NCBI RefSeq assembly: GCF_004137085.1
Contig: NZ_QYBC01000035.1
Span: forward strand, 1 to 33,026
DNA length: 33,026 nucleotides
Source: Lichenibacterium ramalinae
Lineage (GTDB): Bacteria > Pseudomonadota > Alphaproteobacteria > Rhizobiales > Beijerinckiaceae
Direction of reading: 5' to 3'
Of the stretch, positions 1 to 7,921 are shown piece after piece; position 1 is the first letter of the stretch; every line of letters begins with the position of its first letter. The translations under genes were made by a program, and so were the position numbers. The notes beneath the pieces are model-generated. The model made no database searches, was not told the DNA's origin, and saw only the letters and a program-made list of their open reading frames with translations.

Positions 1-475
1 GGCCGGGGCGTCAGAATAGCAGGGGGTGGATGGGTTTCTCGTGGCGCCACCGGATGGGTTCCTGATGTCGTTTGACAACCCTCGGGTCCGCTCGCGCCGA
101 AGAAGGCGCAGAACCGCCCCACCTCGGCTCAACCAGGCCATTCGAGCCTGAACGGGCCCCCGCTAGCCGTGGCCATTTATACGCTGCTAGGAGTTACAGA
201 CGACCGCGCGTCATCCGTTTTGACACCGCCTCGACACGTTCGGGAGATGCGAAGCCGTCAGAGAGGCACGCCATAGCGGTCGTTCGGGCGACCCCTGTCC
301 TGACGCGGTCGCGCGTCTCCGTTTCCGCTGACCATCCGTCAGGGGACGGAGACACGCAGGTCATAATCATCGGGGCGCCGATGGTCAGCGACGGGAAGGT
401 CGTCGAACCTATGGCGCCAGTCGGCGTCGTCGCACCATCGAAGGCTACGGGGCGTCGGGCTCTTCCATCGTCGAC
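1..475. other. Gene-free left edge
   Basis: No gene is supported here. The open frames have low-complexity translations with no recognisable fold. A 9-bp direct repeat, GGATGGGTT, occurs at 28-36 and 52-60 (24-bp period). A strong hairpin lies at 311-357. The stretch is downstream of the minus-strand racemase-like gene, so it may hold that operon's 3' end. The sequence is too short to show whether the repeated motif at the very edge belongs to a mobile element. Confidence 0.4.
311..357 (-). terminator. Long hairpin downstream of the racemase-like gene
   Basis: GTCTCCGT (315-322) pairs with ACGGAGAC (346-353), and inside it CTGAC (328-332) pairs with GTCAG (338-342). The outer GCG/CGC bases extend the stem with one mismatch. 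It sits about 120 bp past the stop of the minus-strand gene at 476. There is no T-tract on the minus-strand side, so it is a structure or possible rho-assisted end, not a classical intrinsic terminator. Confidence 0.3.
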
Positions 476-1138
476 CTACGTCAGCTTGGCGCAGCGCTCC
501 AGCAACGTCCTCATCAGGAGGGGAGGGCTGACCAGGACCGGGACGGAGCGCGACTTTGCGAGATCACCGGCTAGATGGGCCAGCGAGGCCTGAGCCAGTA
601 CGATGACATCTACGCTGTCGGATACTTCCGCCACGGCGTCGCACACTATCCTGTCATGGCTTTCGCGATCACCCGCAAGGAGAGCCGTGTAGGCGTCGGT
701 GCGCAGCACGGGCTTGATCGACACTTGGCAGCCTTGCGCTTCTGCGTGGGACCGAAGCAAGGCCGAGCTCGGCTCCAGTGTGCTCACAGCGGTGCAGACA
801 AGAGCGACGCGCCGCCCGGTCCGCACAGCGGCCGCCATCAGAGGATCATCGATCTTCAGCACGGGCCGGTCGAGCAACGGGCGCACGAGATCGACAGCAG
901 GCGAGGTCGACGAGCAAGTCATGACGATGAGGTCGGCCCCGGCATCCGCGGCCGCCAGCACCTGGCCGACGACGCGCCGGTACACTGCCGTCTTGTCTTC
1001 CCCCCGGAGCAGGTCCTGCAGTAGACTCTCGTTCAGGATGTGAAAACAATCCACGTCCGGCAAGGCCTCCCGCATCCGGGCGCGGAACACATCGACCAGG
1101 AATCCCACCGTGTGGATGAAGGCAATCCGATGAACCAT
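476..1138 (-). CDS. Asp/Glu/hydantoin racemase family protein
   Basis: A 220-residue protein of the Asp/Glu racemase superfamily, a cofactor-independent fold that racemises or isomerises small acids. The N-terminal strand RIAFIHTVG and the loop VMTCSSTSPAV, with Cys75 in the first catalytic-cysteine position, support the family. At the second catalytic position the sequence is VLAQASLAHL (about 180-189), with no cysteine. I believe this also occurs in a subgroup of these proteins, but it makes classical two-cysteine racemisation doubtful. The start at 1138 follows a GAGGA ribosome binding site. It lies 111 bp after the aldo/keto reductase on the same strand and is probably the last gene of the sugar-transporter operon. 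The substrate is unknown. Confidence 0.75.
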   Translation of the reverse strand: MVHRIAFIHTVGFLVDVFRARMREALPDVDCFHILNESLLQDLLRGEDKTAVYRRVVGQVLAAADAGADLIVMTCSSTSPAVDLVRPLLDRPVLKIDDPLMAAAVRTGRRVALVCTAVSTLEPSSALLRSHAEAQGCQVSIKPVLRTDAYTALLAGDRESHDRIVCDAVAEVSDSVDVIVLAQASLAHLAGDLAKSRSVPVLVSPPLLMRTLLERCAKLT

Positions 1139-1249
1139 GATGGATCCTCGTTTCGACAGGAGCGAGCGGCGCGTCCACCTCCGATCCCCGCGTGCCCATG
1201 ACCCGGGGTCGAGTAGGATGGCTGGCCTCTGTTGGCACCGTGACTCGGA

Positions 1250-2308
1250 CTATCGCGCGTAGGGGTTGGAGCGGTGCAGTGCCCAATCCGCTTCGCTGAA
1301 CCGGTCCCGTGCGAACTGCCCCTGGTGCCAATATGGGTAGAGCATCGGTATGGCGCTCACGTCGTCCAGCTTTTGGCGCTCGGCGTCCGTCAGCGTGATG
1401 TCGACCGCCGCGATATTATCCTTGAATTGGCCCTCGGTCTGCCCTCCGATCACCGCCGACGTGATGCCGGGGCGCTCCAGCGCCCAGGCGAGCGCGATCT
1501 GCGCGGCCGACACGCCGCGGGCATCTCCGATCTCGACAAGCGCGTCGACGATGGTCCAGAGACGCTCCTGATCGCGGATCGGAGGCTCTGTCCAACCCTT
1601 AGCCTGGCGTGATCCTTCCGGCACCGGGCGGTCGCGGCGATGCGCGCCGGACAGCAGCCCGGCCGCGAGAGGACTCCAGATCAACACGCCGAGGCCTTGG
1701 TCGACCGAAATCGGCAACAACTCGTATTCGGCTTCGCGCGCCTCCAGCGTGTAATGGATCTGCTGAGTGACGAAGCGCGGATAAGACTTGAGGTCGCTCA
1801 CGCCAAGCGCCTTCATGATGTGCCAGCCGGAATAGTTCGAACAGCCGATGTAGCGGATCTTGCCCTGGGTCACGAGGCTGTCGAGCGCGCTCAGCATTTC
1901 GTCAAGCGGTGTCGTGCCGTCCCACTCGTGCATGTAGTAGACGTCGATGTGATCGCGACGCAGGCGCTTCAGGCTGCGCTCGCATTCACGCATCAGGTGA
2001 TAGCGCGACACGCCCTCGTCATTGGGGCCGTCGCCGATCCTCATGCGCGCCTTGGACGAGATCAGGACGTCGTTCCGGCTCTCGCCGAGCGCCTCCCCCA
2101 GGATCTCTTCGGACAGGCCGAGCGAATACATGTTGGACGTGTCGAAGAGGTTGATTCCGCCGTCCCGGCAGGCGCCGATCAGTCGTTGCGCCTCCGGCAC
2201 GCCCTGACTGCCCGTCATGGCAAAATCGCCTCGCCCTCCGAAGGTGAAGGTCCCCATCGTCAGGACGGAGACCTTGAGGCCGGATCGGCCGAGCATACGG
2301 TATTTCAT
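1250..2308 (-). CDS. Aldo/keto reductase
   Basis: A 352-residue NADPH-dependent aldo/keto reductase of the YajO/YghZ-like type. The catalytic tetrad is visible: Asp56 (NLFDTSNMY), Tyr61, Lys86 (LISSKA) and His127 (YYMHEWD). IGCSNYSGW, a substrate and cofactor loop typical of the family, follows, and the C-terminal half has ALAWALERPGITSAVIGG, the usual NADP-binding end. Full length for the family. The start at 2308 has an AAGGA site upstream. It follows the ribose-type permease by 345 bp on the same strand, so it plausibly reduces or oxidises the imported sugar or an aldehyde from it. Substrate assignment is inference. Confidence 0.9.
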   Translation of the reverse strand: MKYRMLGRSGLKVSVLTMGTFTFGGRGDFAMTGSQGVPEAQRLIGACRDGGINLFDTSNMYSLGLSEEILGEALGESRNDVLISSKARMRIGDGPNDEGVSRYHLMRECERSLKRLRRDHIDVYYMHEWDGTTPLDEMLSALDSLVTQGKIRYIGCSNYSGWHIMKALGVSDLKSYPRFVTQQIHYTLEAREAEYELLPISVDQGLGVLIWSPLAAGLLSGAHRRDRPVPEGSRQAKGWTEPPIRDQERLWTIVDALVEIGDARGVSAAQIALAWALERPGITSAVIGGQTEGQFKDNIAAVDITLTDAERQKLDDVSAIPMLYPYWHQGQFARDRFSEADWALHRSNPYAR

Positions 2309-2653
2309 GTCTGTGTCCTTGTTCCGGTCGCGATCGCCTCACCCGTCTTCCGAGTCGGGTTCAGCTCAGCGGCTTCGACTTCAGGCGAAAGCGACCGCGA
2401 TGTGGGCCGCGCTCGTGTCGGCGACGGTGTAGCGTGATCTGGTGCACCGATTCGAAAACGTTGCGTCCGTATTCGAGGTCACTCGGTGCGCGTGTTACCG
2501 GTGGGCCGGTTCGTCCCGACGGCCGGATGACTTGGTTGCGTCGGCCCACCAGAGCGCTTTCTCCTCTGGCGAATTCGCCCAAGCTTGAGAACTCAACGTA
2601 GTTTCATCGGTTTGGTGTTGCCGATGCGTCTCCAAGAAAGCCGAGATACTGCT
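2309..2653. other. Intergenic gap in the sugar operon, with inverted repeats
   Basis: No gene is supported. It contains an inverted repeat, GGTGGGCCG (2500-2508) with CGGCCCACC (2542-2550), enclosing 33 bases. Right after that is a diverged copy of the repeat ends described at 5181-5391. The aldo/keto reductase may have its own promoter here, but I do not see a convincing -35/-10 pair. Confidence 0.4.
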
Positions 2654-2657
2654 CTAA
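2550..2657. repeat. Diverged short repeat unit ending at the permease stop codon
   Basis: The left end AGAGCGCTTTCTC (2551-2563) is a 10-of-13 inverted match to the right end, which on the minus strand reads AGAGCAGTATCTC and whose TAGAG supplies the permease stop codon TAG (2654-2656). GATACTGCTC at 2644-2653 recurs at about 5279-5288 inside the larger element. It looks like a decayed member of the same intergenic repeat family. The relationship is weak and judged by eye. Confidence 0.3.
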
Positions 2658-3646
2658 GACGAAGCTTTTCGCTTGTTGTTCAGCGAGTCGAACAGCACGG
2701 CGAGGAAGATGACCGCTCCCTGGATGAACTGCACCCAGAACGGCTCGACGTTGTGCAGCGTCAGTCCATTGTTGATGACGCCGATCAGCAGAATGCCGAG
2801 GATGGTGCCCAGCATGGAGCCGCGGCCGCCGAAGAGCGAGGCTCCGCCAATCACCACGGCGGCGATCGCGTTGAGCTCGAGTCCGCTGGCGGCTATCGGT
2901 TGCGCGGAGTCGAGCCGCCCCGCCAGTATGATACCGCCGAGACCCGCCAGCGCCCCCGAGATCACATAGACGGCGAGCAGCGTGCGGCGGACCGGAATAC
3001 CCGTCATGAGGGCCGCTTCGCGATTGCCCCCGACGGCATAGACCTCGCTGCCGAATACGGTCTTACCCAGGATGAAGGCGCCGATACTCAAGGCCAGCAG
3101 TGAAACGATGCCCGCAATGGGGAAGAACCCCACGAGACCGCCGCCGATGGCATCGAAGCTGTCGTCGAAGCCAAAGAGCGTGGCGCCGTTCGGCAGGATG
3201 AAAGCGAGACCGCGCGCCATCGCCATGGAGGCGAGGGTGACGATAAAGGGATTCATGCCGAGCATCGTCACGGCCAGGCCGTTGAACAGACCGCAGGCGG
3301 CCCCGACCAGGACGCCGATTACGACCGCTAGCGCGACCGGCACATGAGCCTGCATGGCCATGGCTGAGACGATGCCCGCCAGTGCCACGACGGAGCCCGA
3401 GGACAGGTCGATGCCCCCCGTGATGATGACGAACGTCTGACCGCAAGCGACGAGCGCGATCAGTGACGTCGCCACCAGGATCGCCATCAGGTTGGCGGTG
3501 GACAGGAACGAGCCCGTCGAGAGCGACAGGTAGACCACGATGGCGAGGAAGACGGCCAGGACCGTGAGGCCGCTGAGATCCACCTTCTGGCGCGGCGCTT
3601 CGGCCGATCTCCGGTCGGCCGGAACTGATGTTTCCTTGATGCTCAT
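2654..3646 (-). CDS. Ribose-type sugar ABC transporter permease (RbsC-like)
   Basis: A 330-residue inner-membrane permease of the CUT2 family. After a polar 25-residue N-terminus come about ten hydrophobic segments. Family landmarks are GQTFVIITGGIDLSSGSVVALAG (about 68-90), the GLFNGLAVTMLGMNPFIVTLASM loop, VYAVGGNREAALMTGIPV, the conserved cytoplasmic loop, and AAVVIGGASLFGGRGSM near the end. The start at 3646 lies four bases past the stop of the ATPase, so translation is probably coupled. One permease gene implies a homodimer. It works with the ATPase at 3651 and binding protein at 5388. The sugar cannot be read from the permease. Confidence 0.93.
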   Translation of the reverse strand: MSIKETSVPADRRSAEAPRQKVDLSGLTVLAVFLAIVVYLSLSTGSFLSTANLMAILVATSLIALVACGQTFVIITGGIDLSSGSVVALAGIVSAMAMQAHVPVALAVVIGVLVGAACGLFNGLAVTMLGMNPFIVTLASMAMARGLAFILPNGATLFGFDDSFDAIGGGLVGFFPIAGIVSLLALSIGAFILGKTVFGSEVYAVGGNREAALMTGIPVRRTLLAVYVISGALAGLGGIILAGRLDSAQPIAASGLELNAIAAVVIGGASLFGGRGSMLGTILGILLIGVINNGLTLHNVEPFWVQFIQGAVIFLAVLFDSLNNKRKASS

Positions 3647-3650
3647 CCGC

Positions 3651-5135
3651 CTATCCGATGGCCGCGAGTGACATGATGCGATCCTGACTGAAATCGGCCC
3701 GCTCCACCTCGCCTGCGAAGCGGCCGGCGCGCAGCACTCCGATACGGTCGCAGAGGCCGAGCAATTCGAGCAGGTCCGAGGAGACGATCAGCACCGCGGC
3801 ACCTTTCGCGGCCAGGTCGCCGATGAGTGTGTACACCTCCACCTTGGCGCCGACGTCGACGCCGCGGGTCGGCTCGTCGAGCATGAAGATGCGCGGCGCC
3901 ACGCTGATGGCGCGGGCCAGGACCACCTTCTGCTGGTTGCCGCCCGATAGGCGGCGGACCTCCTGACCGGACGATCGGGTGCGGATGCGCAGGGACCGGA
4001 TCGACGTCTCGGCGAGGCCCGTAACCCGGCGTGCCGAGACGATGCCCCAGCGCGACAGAAATTTCAGCGTCGACATCGCCACGTTCTTCCGGATGGAGAA
4101 GGGCAGCACGAGCCCTTCGAGCTTGCGGTCCTCCGGCGTCAGCACAATGCCGCTCCGCAGCGACCTGCGAGGCGAATGGGGTTGATAGTCCGCGCCGTCG
4201 ACCCTGATGCGGCCCTCGGCAACGGGCAGGACGCCGAAGATGGTCTTTAGAACTTCGGACCGGCCCGCTCCCACGAGCCCCGCCAAACCGTAGATTTCGC
4301 CCGCCCGCACCGTGAAAGAGACGTCGCTGAAGCGGCCGCGGCTCGCTAAACGCTCCACTTCCAGGAGAGGCAGGCCGGGCGTGATGTCGCGCTTGGGGAC
4401 GAATTTATCGATCGGCCTGTTGACCATGGCCTGCACGAGGCTCGCCTCGGTCCAGGCGCCGACCGGCCGGTCGTCGACGCTGCGGCCGTCCCTCATCACC
4501 GTCACGCGATCGCAGACGGCGAAGACCTCCTCGAGGTGGTGACTGATGAAGATGATGCCGACGCCGTCCGCCTTTAGCGCCGCGATGGTGCTCATGAGGA
4601 ATTCGACCTCATGGCTGGTAAGCGTCGCGGTCGGCTCGTCCATGACGATGATCCGCGCCTTCTGAGACAGGGCGCGGCCGATCTCGACGAGTTGGCGCTG
4701 CGCCAGCGAGAGACTACGGACCCGCGTCCCCGGCGCGACATCAAGCCCGACCCGCTTCAGCACCGCGGCCGCGTCGCGCGCCAGTCGGCGCCGCTTGATG
4801 GTTCCCACCGGCGTCGTCGGTAGCACACCCGCGAAGATGTTCTCCGCCACCGTCCGGTCCGGGAAGAGGCTGAGTTCCTGGTGAACAACCTTGATGCCGG
4901 CCGCTAGCGCGTCACGCGGCGTATGCGGCTCGAAGGACTTGTCCTCGATCCAGATCGCCCCACCATCCGGCCTGTGGACGCCGGCCAGGATCTTCATGAG
5001 CGTCGACTTGCCCGCCCCGTTTTCGCCGACGATGCCGAGCACCTCGCCTGACTGCAGCCTTATGGAGACATCGGTCAAGACCTGAACGCCCAGGAATGCC
5101 TTGGACACGTCCTTCATGTCGAGCAGGCTTGTCAT
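3651..5135 (-). CDS. Sugar ABC transporter ATP-binding protein (RbsA-like, two NBDs)
   Basis: A 494-residue double nucleotide-binding-domain ATPase of the RbsA/MglA/XylG type. NBD1 has Walker A GENGAGKS (37-44), signature LSLAQRQLVEI and Walker B IIVMDEPT. NBD2 has the degenerate Walker A GLVGAGRSE (no lysine), usual in this family, with an intact LSGGNQQKV signature and MLDEPTRGVDVG. I chose the ATG at 5135 over the one at 5177 because GGAGG lies nine bases upstream and the shorter N-terminus (MTSLLDMKDVSKAF) fits the family. It is followed directly by the permease and preceded by a repeat-bounded 211-bp element separating it from the binding protein. Confidence 0.93.
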   Translation of the reverse strand: MTSLLDMKDVSKAFLGVQVLTDVSIRLQSGEVLGIVGENGAGKSTLMKILAGVHRPDGGAIWIEDKSFEPHTPRDALAAGIKVVHQELSLFPDRTVAENIFAGVLPTTPVGTIKRRRLARDAAAVLKRVGLDVAPGTRVRSLSLAQRQLVEIGRALSQKARIIVMDEPTATLTSHEVEFLMSTIAALKADGVGIIFISHHLEEVFAVCDRVTVMRDGRSVDDRPVGAWTEASLVQAMVNRPIDKFVPKRDITPGLPLLEVERLASRGRFSDVSFTVRAGEIYGLAGLVGAGRSEVLKTIFGVLPVAEGRIRVDGADYQPHSPRRSLRSGIVLTPEDRKLEGLVLPFSIRKNVAMSTLKFLSRWGIVSARRVTGLAETSIRSLRIRTRSSGQEVRRLSGGNQQKVVLARAISVAPRIFMLDEPTRGVDVGAKVEVYTLIGDLAAKGAAVLIVSSDLLELLGLCDRIGVLRAGRFAGEVERADFSQDRIMSLAAIG

Positions 5136-5180
5136 CGCGCCTCCGTTCGCCGGCCGAGACTCTGACCGGGGCGTCACCAG

Positions 5181-5391
5181 CTAGAGCGCTCTCGCCTTCA
5201 GCGACCTCGCTCCAGCTTAGATTGGAATTGACTGCAGTTCTACTACGTCAAGCTGGCGAAGGCGTTTTGAACGAGACCGATACTGCTCCAGAGCTGTGTC
5301 GGCCTTCTTGGAGGCGGCTTGGCGGTTCCAGGCCGAACGGTTGCTCCCGATCGGAGCCGCAGCGGATCCGCCGAGGCCGAAAGCGCTCTAG
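5181..5391. repeat. MITE-like element with terminal inverted repeats
   Basis: CTAGAGCGCTCTCG at 5181-5194 is mirrored by CGAAAGCGCTCTAG at 5378-5391 (13 of 14 positions match as inverted repeats). The 211-bp unit holds no gene. The right end supplies the TAG stop codon of the binding-protein gene (complement of 5388-5390). Short AGCGCT-containing inverted repeats like this are common between genes of Hyphomicrobiales. No flanking target-site duplication is obvious. Confidence 0.55.
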
Positions 5392-6404
5392 ACCGCCTCG
5401 CCCCACAGGCCGTAGTTCTTCACTTCCTCACTGTCGATATTATCCTTGGTGATGAGGATATGTGGCCAGAATTCATGCGCCGGGATCTTCGACTTGTCGC
5501 CATTGTAGAACTGATCGACGAACTTGACCGACTGCGACGCCATGGTCAGGGGATTTTGCGACAGCGTCGCATCCATGTCGCCCTTGCGGATCGCCGTCAG
5601 AGCCTGACGTGTGCCGTCGATTCCGATGATGATGATGTGCTTGGGGTCGCCGATCGGGACGTTGCGGCTCGCCTGGCGGATGGCGCGCAGCGCACCGACG
5701 GCGTTGTCGTCGTTGCCGTTGAACACTGCATCGATCTGCGGATTGGCCGCCATAATCTGGCTCATCAGATTGAATGACTTCTCTTGATCGAACTGGCCTT
5801 CCTGGCGGGCCACAAGCTTGAGATCGGGATTCTGTGCTGCGATGCTCTTGAATTCGTCCATGAAGCCGCGGTCGCGGTCATCGCCCGCCGTCGTGCCGAT
5901 AAGACCCACAAGATCGACCACGTTGCCCCGGATTTTGCCATAGCGCGTCTTGAGCTGCTCGGCGATGTAACGCGCGCCTTCGCGCCCCATGGCGACGTTG
6001 TCGGTCTCAAGAAAATTGGTCTGGCAATCGCCGCAAGCTGCGCCGCGATCGAGCGTGAAGACCGGGATCTTCTTGGCATCGGCCCGCTGCACCACCGGGA
6101 CGATGGCGTTGGCGTTGATGGGATTGAGGATGAGCGCATCCACGCCCTGGTTGATCAGATCCACCACCAGGCTCGCCTGAGTGTTGGCGTCCCCGTTGGC
6201 ATTGGTGTTCAGAAGCGTCATGCTCGGGAATCGCTTGACGGCGTCAACCACCCCCTTGGTCATACCCTGGAAGAAGGGGTTCGCCAGAGTCGACACGTTG
6301 TAGCCGATCTTCAATGGCTTGCCGTCGGCGGCCCGGGCCAAGCTGGGCAGCAAGCTGGTCAGAGCCAAACCGCCTGCGCCTCGAATGATATCACGCCTGT
6401 CCAT
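5388..6404 (-). CDS. Sugar ABC transporter substrate-binding protein (RbsB-like)
   Basis: A 338-residue periplasmic binding protein of the ribose/galactose type (peripla_BP_4). The N-terminus MDRRDIIRGAGGLALTSL is Tat-like, with a twin arginine, and cleavage is likely after LARAADG. KIGYNVSTLANPFFQGMTKGV is the first strand and ligand loop. LINQGVDALILNPINANAIVP and the hinge IDAVFNGNDDNAVGALRA are family landmarks. The ATG at 6404 is preferred because GGGAGA precedes it. The upstream in-frame ATGs at 6422 and 6479 would bury the signal peptide, and 6479 overlaps palindromes. It is the first clear gene of the operon. The stop codon falls in the end of a repeat element. Confidence 0.92.
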   Translation of the reverse strand: MDRRDIIRGAGGLALTSLLPSLARAADGKPLKIGYNVSTLANPFFQGMTKGVVDAVKRFPSMTLLNTNANGDANTQASLVVDLINQGVDALILNPINANAIVPVVQRADAKKIPVFTLDRGAACGDCQTNFLETDNVAMGREGARYIAEQLKTRYGKIRGNVVDLVGLIGTTAGDDRDRGFMDEFKSIAAQNPDLKLVARQEGQFDQEKSFNLMSQIMAANPQIDAVFNGNDDNAVGALRAIRQASRNVPIGDPKHIIIIGIDGTRQALTAIRKGDMDATLSQNPLTMASQSVKFVDQFYNGDKSKIPAHEFWPHILITKDNIDSEEVKNYGLWGEAV

Positions 6405-6463
6405 CGCGTTTCTCCCAAACATGCGGCCGTCTTTGTCGCGGCACCTGCTATTAGAAATTAGAC

Positions 6464-6478
6464 TGGGCTTGAAGCCCA
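6464..6478. promoter_or_regulatory. 15-bp palindrome upstream of the binding protein
   Basis: TGGGCTT-G-AAGCCCA is a perfect dyad with 7-bp arms, centred about 67 bp before the binding-protein start codon. It abuts another dyad at 6479-6507. Operator or transcript structure are both possible. Confidence 0.4.
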
Positions 6479-6507
6479 AGCGCTGTCAAGGTACCTTTGA
6501 TAGCGCT
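6479..6507. promoter_or_regulatory. 29-bp operator-like dyad AGCGCT...AGCGCT
   Basis: AGCGCT at 6479-6484 and 6502-6507 flank a core, GTCAAGGTACCTTTGAT, that is itself nearly palindromic (TCAA, GGTACC, TTGA, with a one-base offset). AGCGCT-centred dyads are typical of LacI-type sugar regulators in alphaproteobacteria. No regulator gene for this operon lies in the window, so the binder is unknown. Confidence 0.45.
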
Positions 6508-6515
6508 ACCACGAA

Positions 6516-6531
6516 GACGGCTTAAGCCGTC
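6516..6531 (-). promoter_or_regulatory. 16-bp perfect palindrome at the end of a small reading frame
   Basis: GACGGCTT joined to AAGCCGTC with no spacer. It overlaps the TAA stop of the hypothetical minus-strand frame at 6522. It may be the third operator half of the cluster or a short terminator stem for that frame. No T-tract follows. Confidence 0.35.
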
Positions 6532-6842
6532 GCAGCTTTGGCGGACGCCTTGCGCTTGCTGGTTGATGGGCGCCCTTGGGGAGGATCGATGACACAGTGC
6601 GAGAATGCTTCGCCATCCTTCAGGATCGGCCTTGTCGCGCTGGCCGTCCCGCCCACGGCAATGACGGGCGAACGCGACCGGTCGATCGTGAGCGTGGCCG
6701 ATCCGGCGTCGATCGGCGCGGCGATGATGCCGAAGGGCGCCCACGGCCGGGCCGCACTGCCTGGCGCATGTCTCGCCATCACCGGCCTGCCCATCGGCGT
6801 GGCGCGCTTACCTCCCATGGAGCTAGGATCGGCATGATGCAA
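6522..6842 (-). CDS. Hypothetical small protein, possible gene remnant
   Basis: An open frame of up to 106 residues, which I do not recognise. In the last 70 codons about three quarters or more of third positions are G or C by hand count, as in the real genes here, while the other frames look less regular. The translation has a beta-rich middle (ATLTIDRSRSPVIAVGG, then ILKDGEAFSHCVIDPPQG) and a Lys/Ala-rich tail (SKRKASAKAA). The start is uncertain; ATGs lie at 6842, 6794 and 6779. It lies in the divergent gap between binding protein and DhaK, on the binding protein's strand. It could equally be the 3' end of a deleted gene. Confidence 0.35.
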   Translation of the reverse strand: MHHADPSSMGGKRATPMGRPVMARHAPGSAARPWAPFGIIAAPIDAGSATLTIDRSRSPVIAVGGTASATRPILKDGEAFSHCVIDPPQGRPSTSKRKASAKAATA

Positions 6843-6925
6843 CTCGTGATCCGTTTCGGACCCATGAACACTTCCCGCGCACGCCGGCGCGCCGATCTCA
6901 CGCGCCCGGCATAGGAGGTCTCCCC

Positions 6926-7921
6926 ATGAAGAAGATCCTCAACAGGCCCGTCGATTACGTCGACGAGATGTTGGACGGCCTTTGCGCCGCCCATCCCGAC
7001 ATCTACGCGCAGCCGAGTCCGCGGGTGATCACCCGCGCGGGAGGCGCGACTGCCGGCAAGGTCGGCTTGGTGACAGGTGGCGGCTCGGGCCACCTCCCGG
7101 TCTTCACCGGCTATGTCGGCCGGGGCCTGCTCGATGCCACCGCCATCGGGGACGTCTTCGCGAGCCCGTCGGCCGAGCAGATGGCCGAAGCCATGCGGCG
7201 CGCCGACGGGGGCGCCGGCGTGCTGCGCCTCTATGGCAATTACGGCGGCGATGTCATGAACTTCGACATGGCTGGCGAGATGCTCGAGATGGAGGATATC
7301 GCGTCCACCACGGTGGTGCTGGCCGACGATGTCGCCTCCGCCGCGCCGGAGGAGCGAGCGAAGCGCCGGGGCGTCGCCGGCATGATTTACGCGTTCAAGA
7401 TCGCCGGCGCCCGAGCCGAAGAGCGTGCCAGCCTCGACGAGGTGACGACCACGGCCCAGAAGGCCGCCGACGCCTGCCGATCCATCGGGATGGCGCTCTC
7501 CCCCTGTATCGTGCCGCAGGCTGGCCGCCCCACCTTCGAACTCGGGGAGGACGAGATGGAGATGGGCATGGGAATACATGGCGAGCCGGGGATCTGGCGC
7601 GACAAGACCAAGCCCGCCGATGCCATCACCGACGAGATGATGGACCGCCTTCTGGCCGACACGCCGCTCGGCCGCGACGACCGGGTTTCGATCCTGGTCA
7701 ATTCGCTCGGGGCCACGCCGCTCGAGGAACTCTACATCATGTTTCGGCGCGCCAAGGCCCGGCTCGACGACCTCGGTGTCGCCATCACGATGCCGCTCGT
7801 CGGCCGCTACGCCACCTCCATGGAGATGACCGGTGCCACGATGACGATCTGTCGGCTCGACGGCGAACTCGAGCGCCTGTTGCGAGCGCCGGCCAATTGC
7901 GCCTATTGGACGGTGACGTGA
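6926..7921 (+). CDS. dhaK: DhaK-type ketose kinase substrate-binding subunit
   Basis: A 331-residue DhaK subunit, which binds dihydroxyacetone or a related ketose covalently through a histidine as a hemiaminal. GGGSGH (51-56, His56), NYGGDVMNF (Asp109) and GMGIHGEPG with His218 match the three E. coli DhaK active-site residues at identical numbers. After GGGSGH the usual Glu-Pro is Leu-Pro; I associate this with paralogues acting on erythrulose and other ketoses, so dihydroxyacetone should not be assumed. A perfect AGGAGGT (6913-6919) sets the start. Its TGA overlaps the ATG of DhaL. No DhaM phosphoryl donor is in the window. Confidence 0.93.
   Translation: MKKILNRPVDYVDEMLDGLCAAHPDIYAQPSPRVITRAGGATAGKVGLVTGGGSGHLPVFTGYVGRGLLDATAIGDVFASPSAEQMAEAMRRADGGAGVLRLYGNYGGDVMNFDMAGEMLEMEDIASTTVVLADDVASAAPEERAKRRGVAGMIYAFKIAGARAEERASLDEVTTTAQKAADACRSIGMALSPCIVPQAGRPTFELGEDEMEMGMGIHGEPGIWRDKTKPADAITDEMMDRLLADTPLGRDDRVSILVNSLGATPLEELYIMFRRAKARLDDLGVAITMPLVGRYATSMEMTGATMTICRLDGELERLLRAPANCAYWTVT

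Noticed and set aside
28-60. GGATGGGTT direct repeat as an insertion-sequence end.
   Set aside because: Only two 9-bp copies at the window edge, with no transposase and no inverted partner visible.
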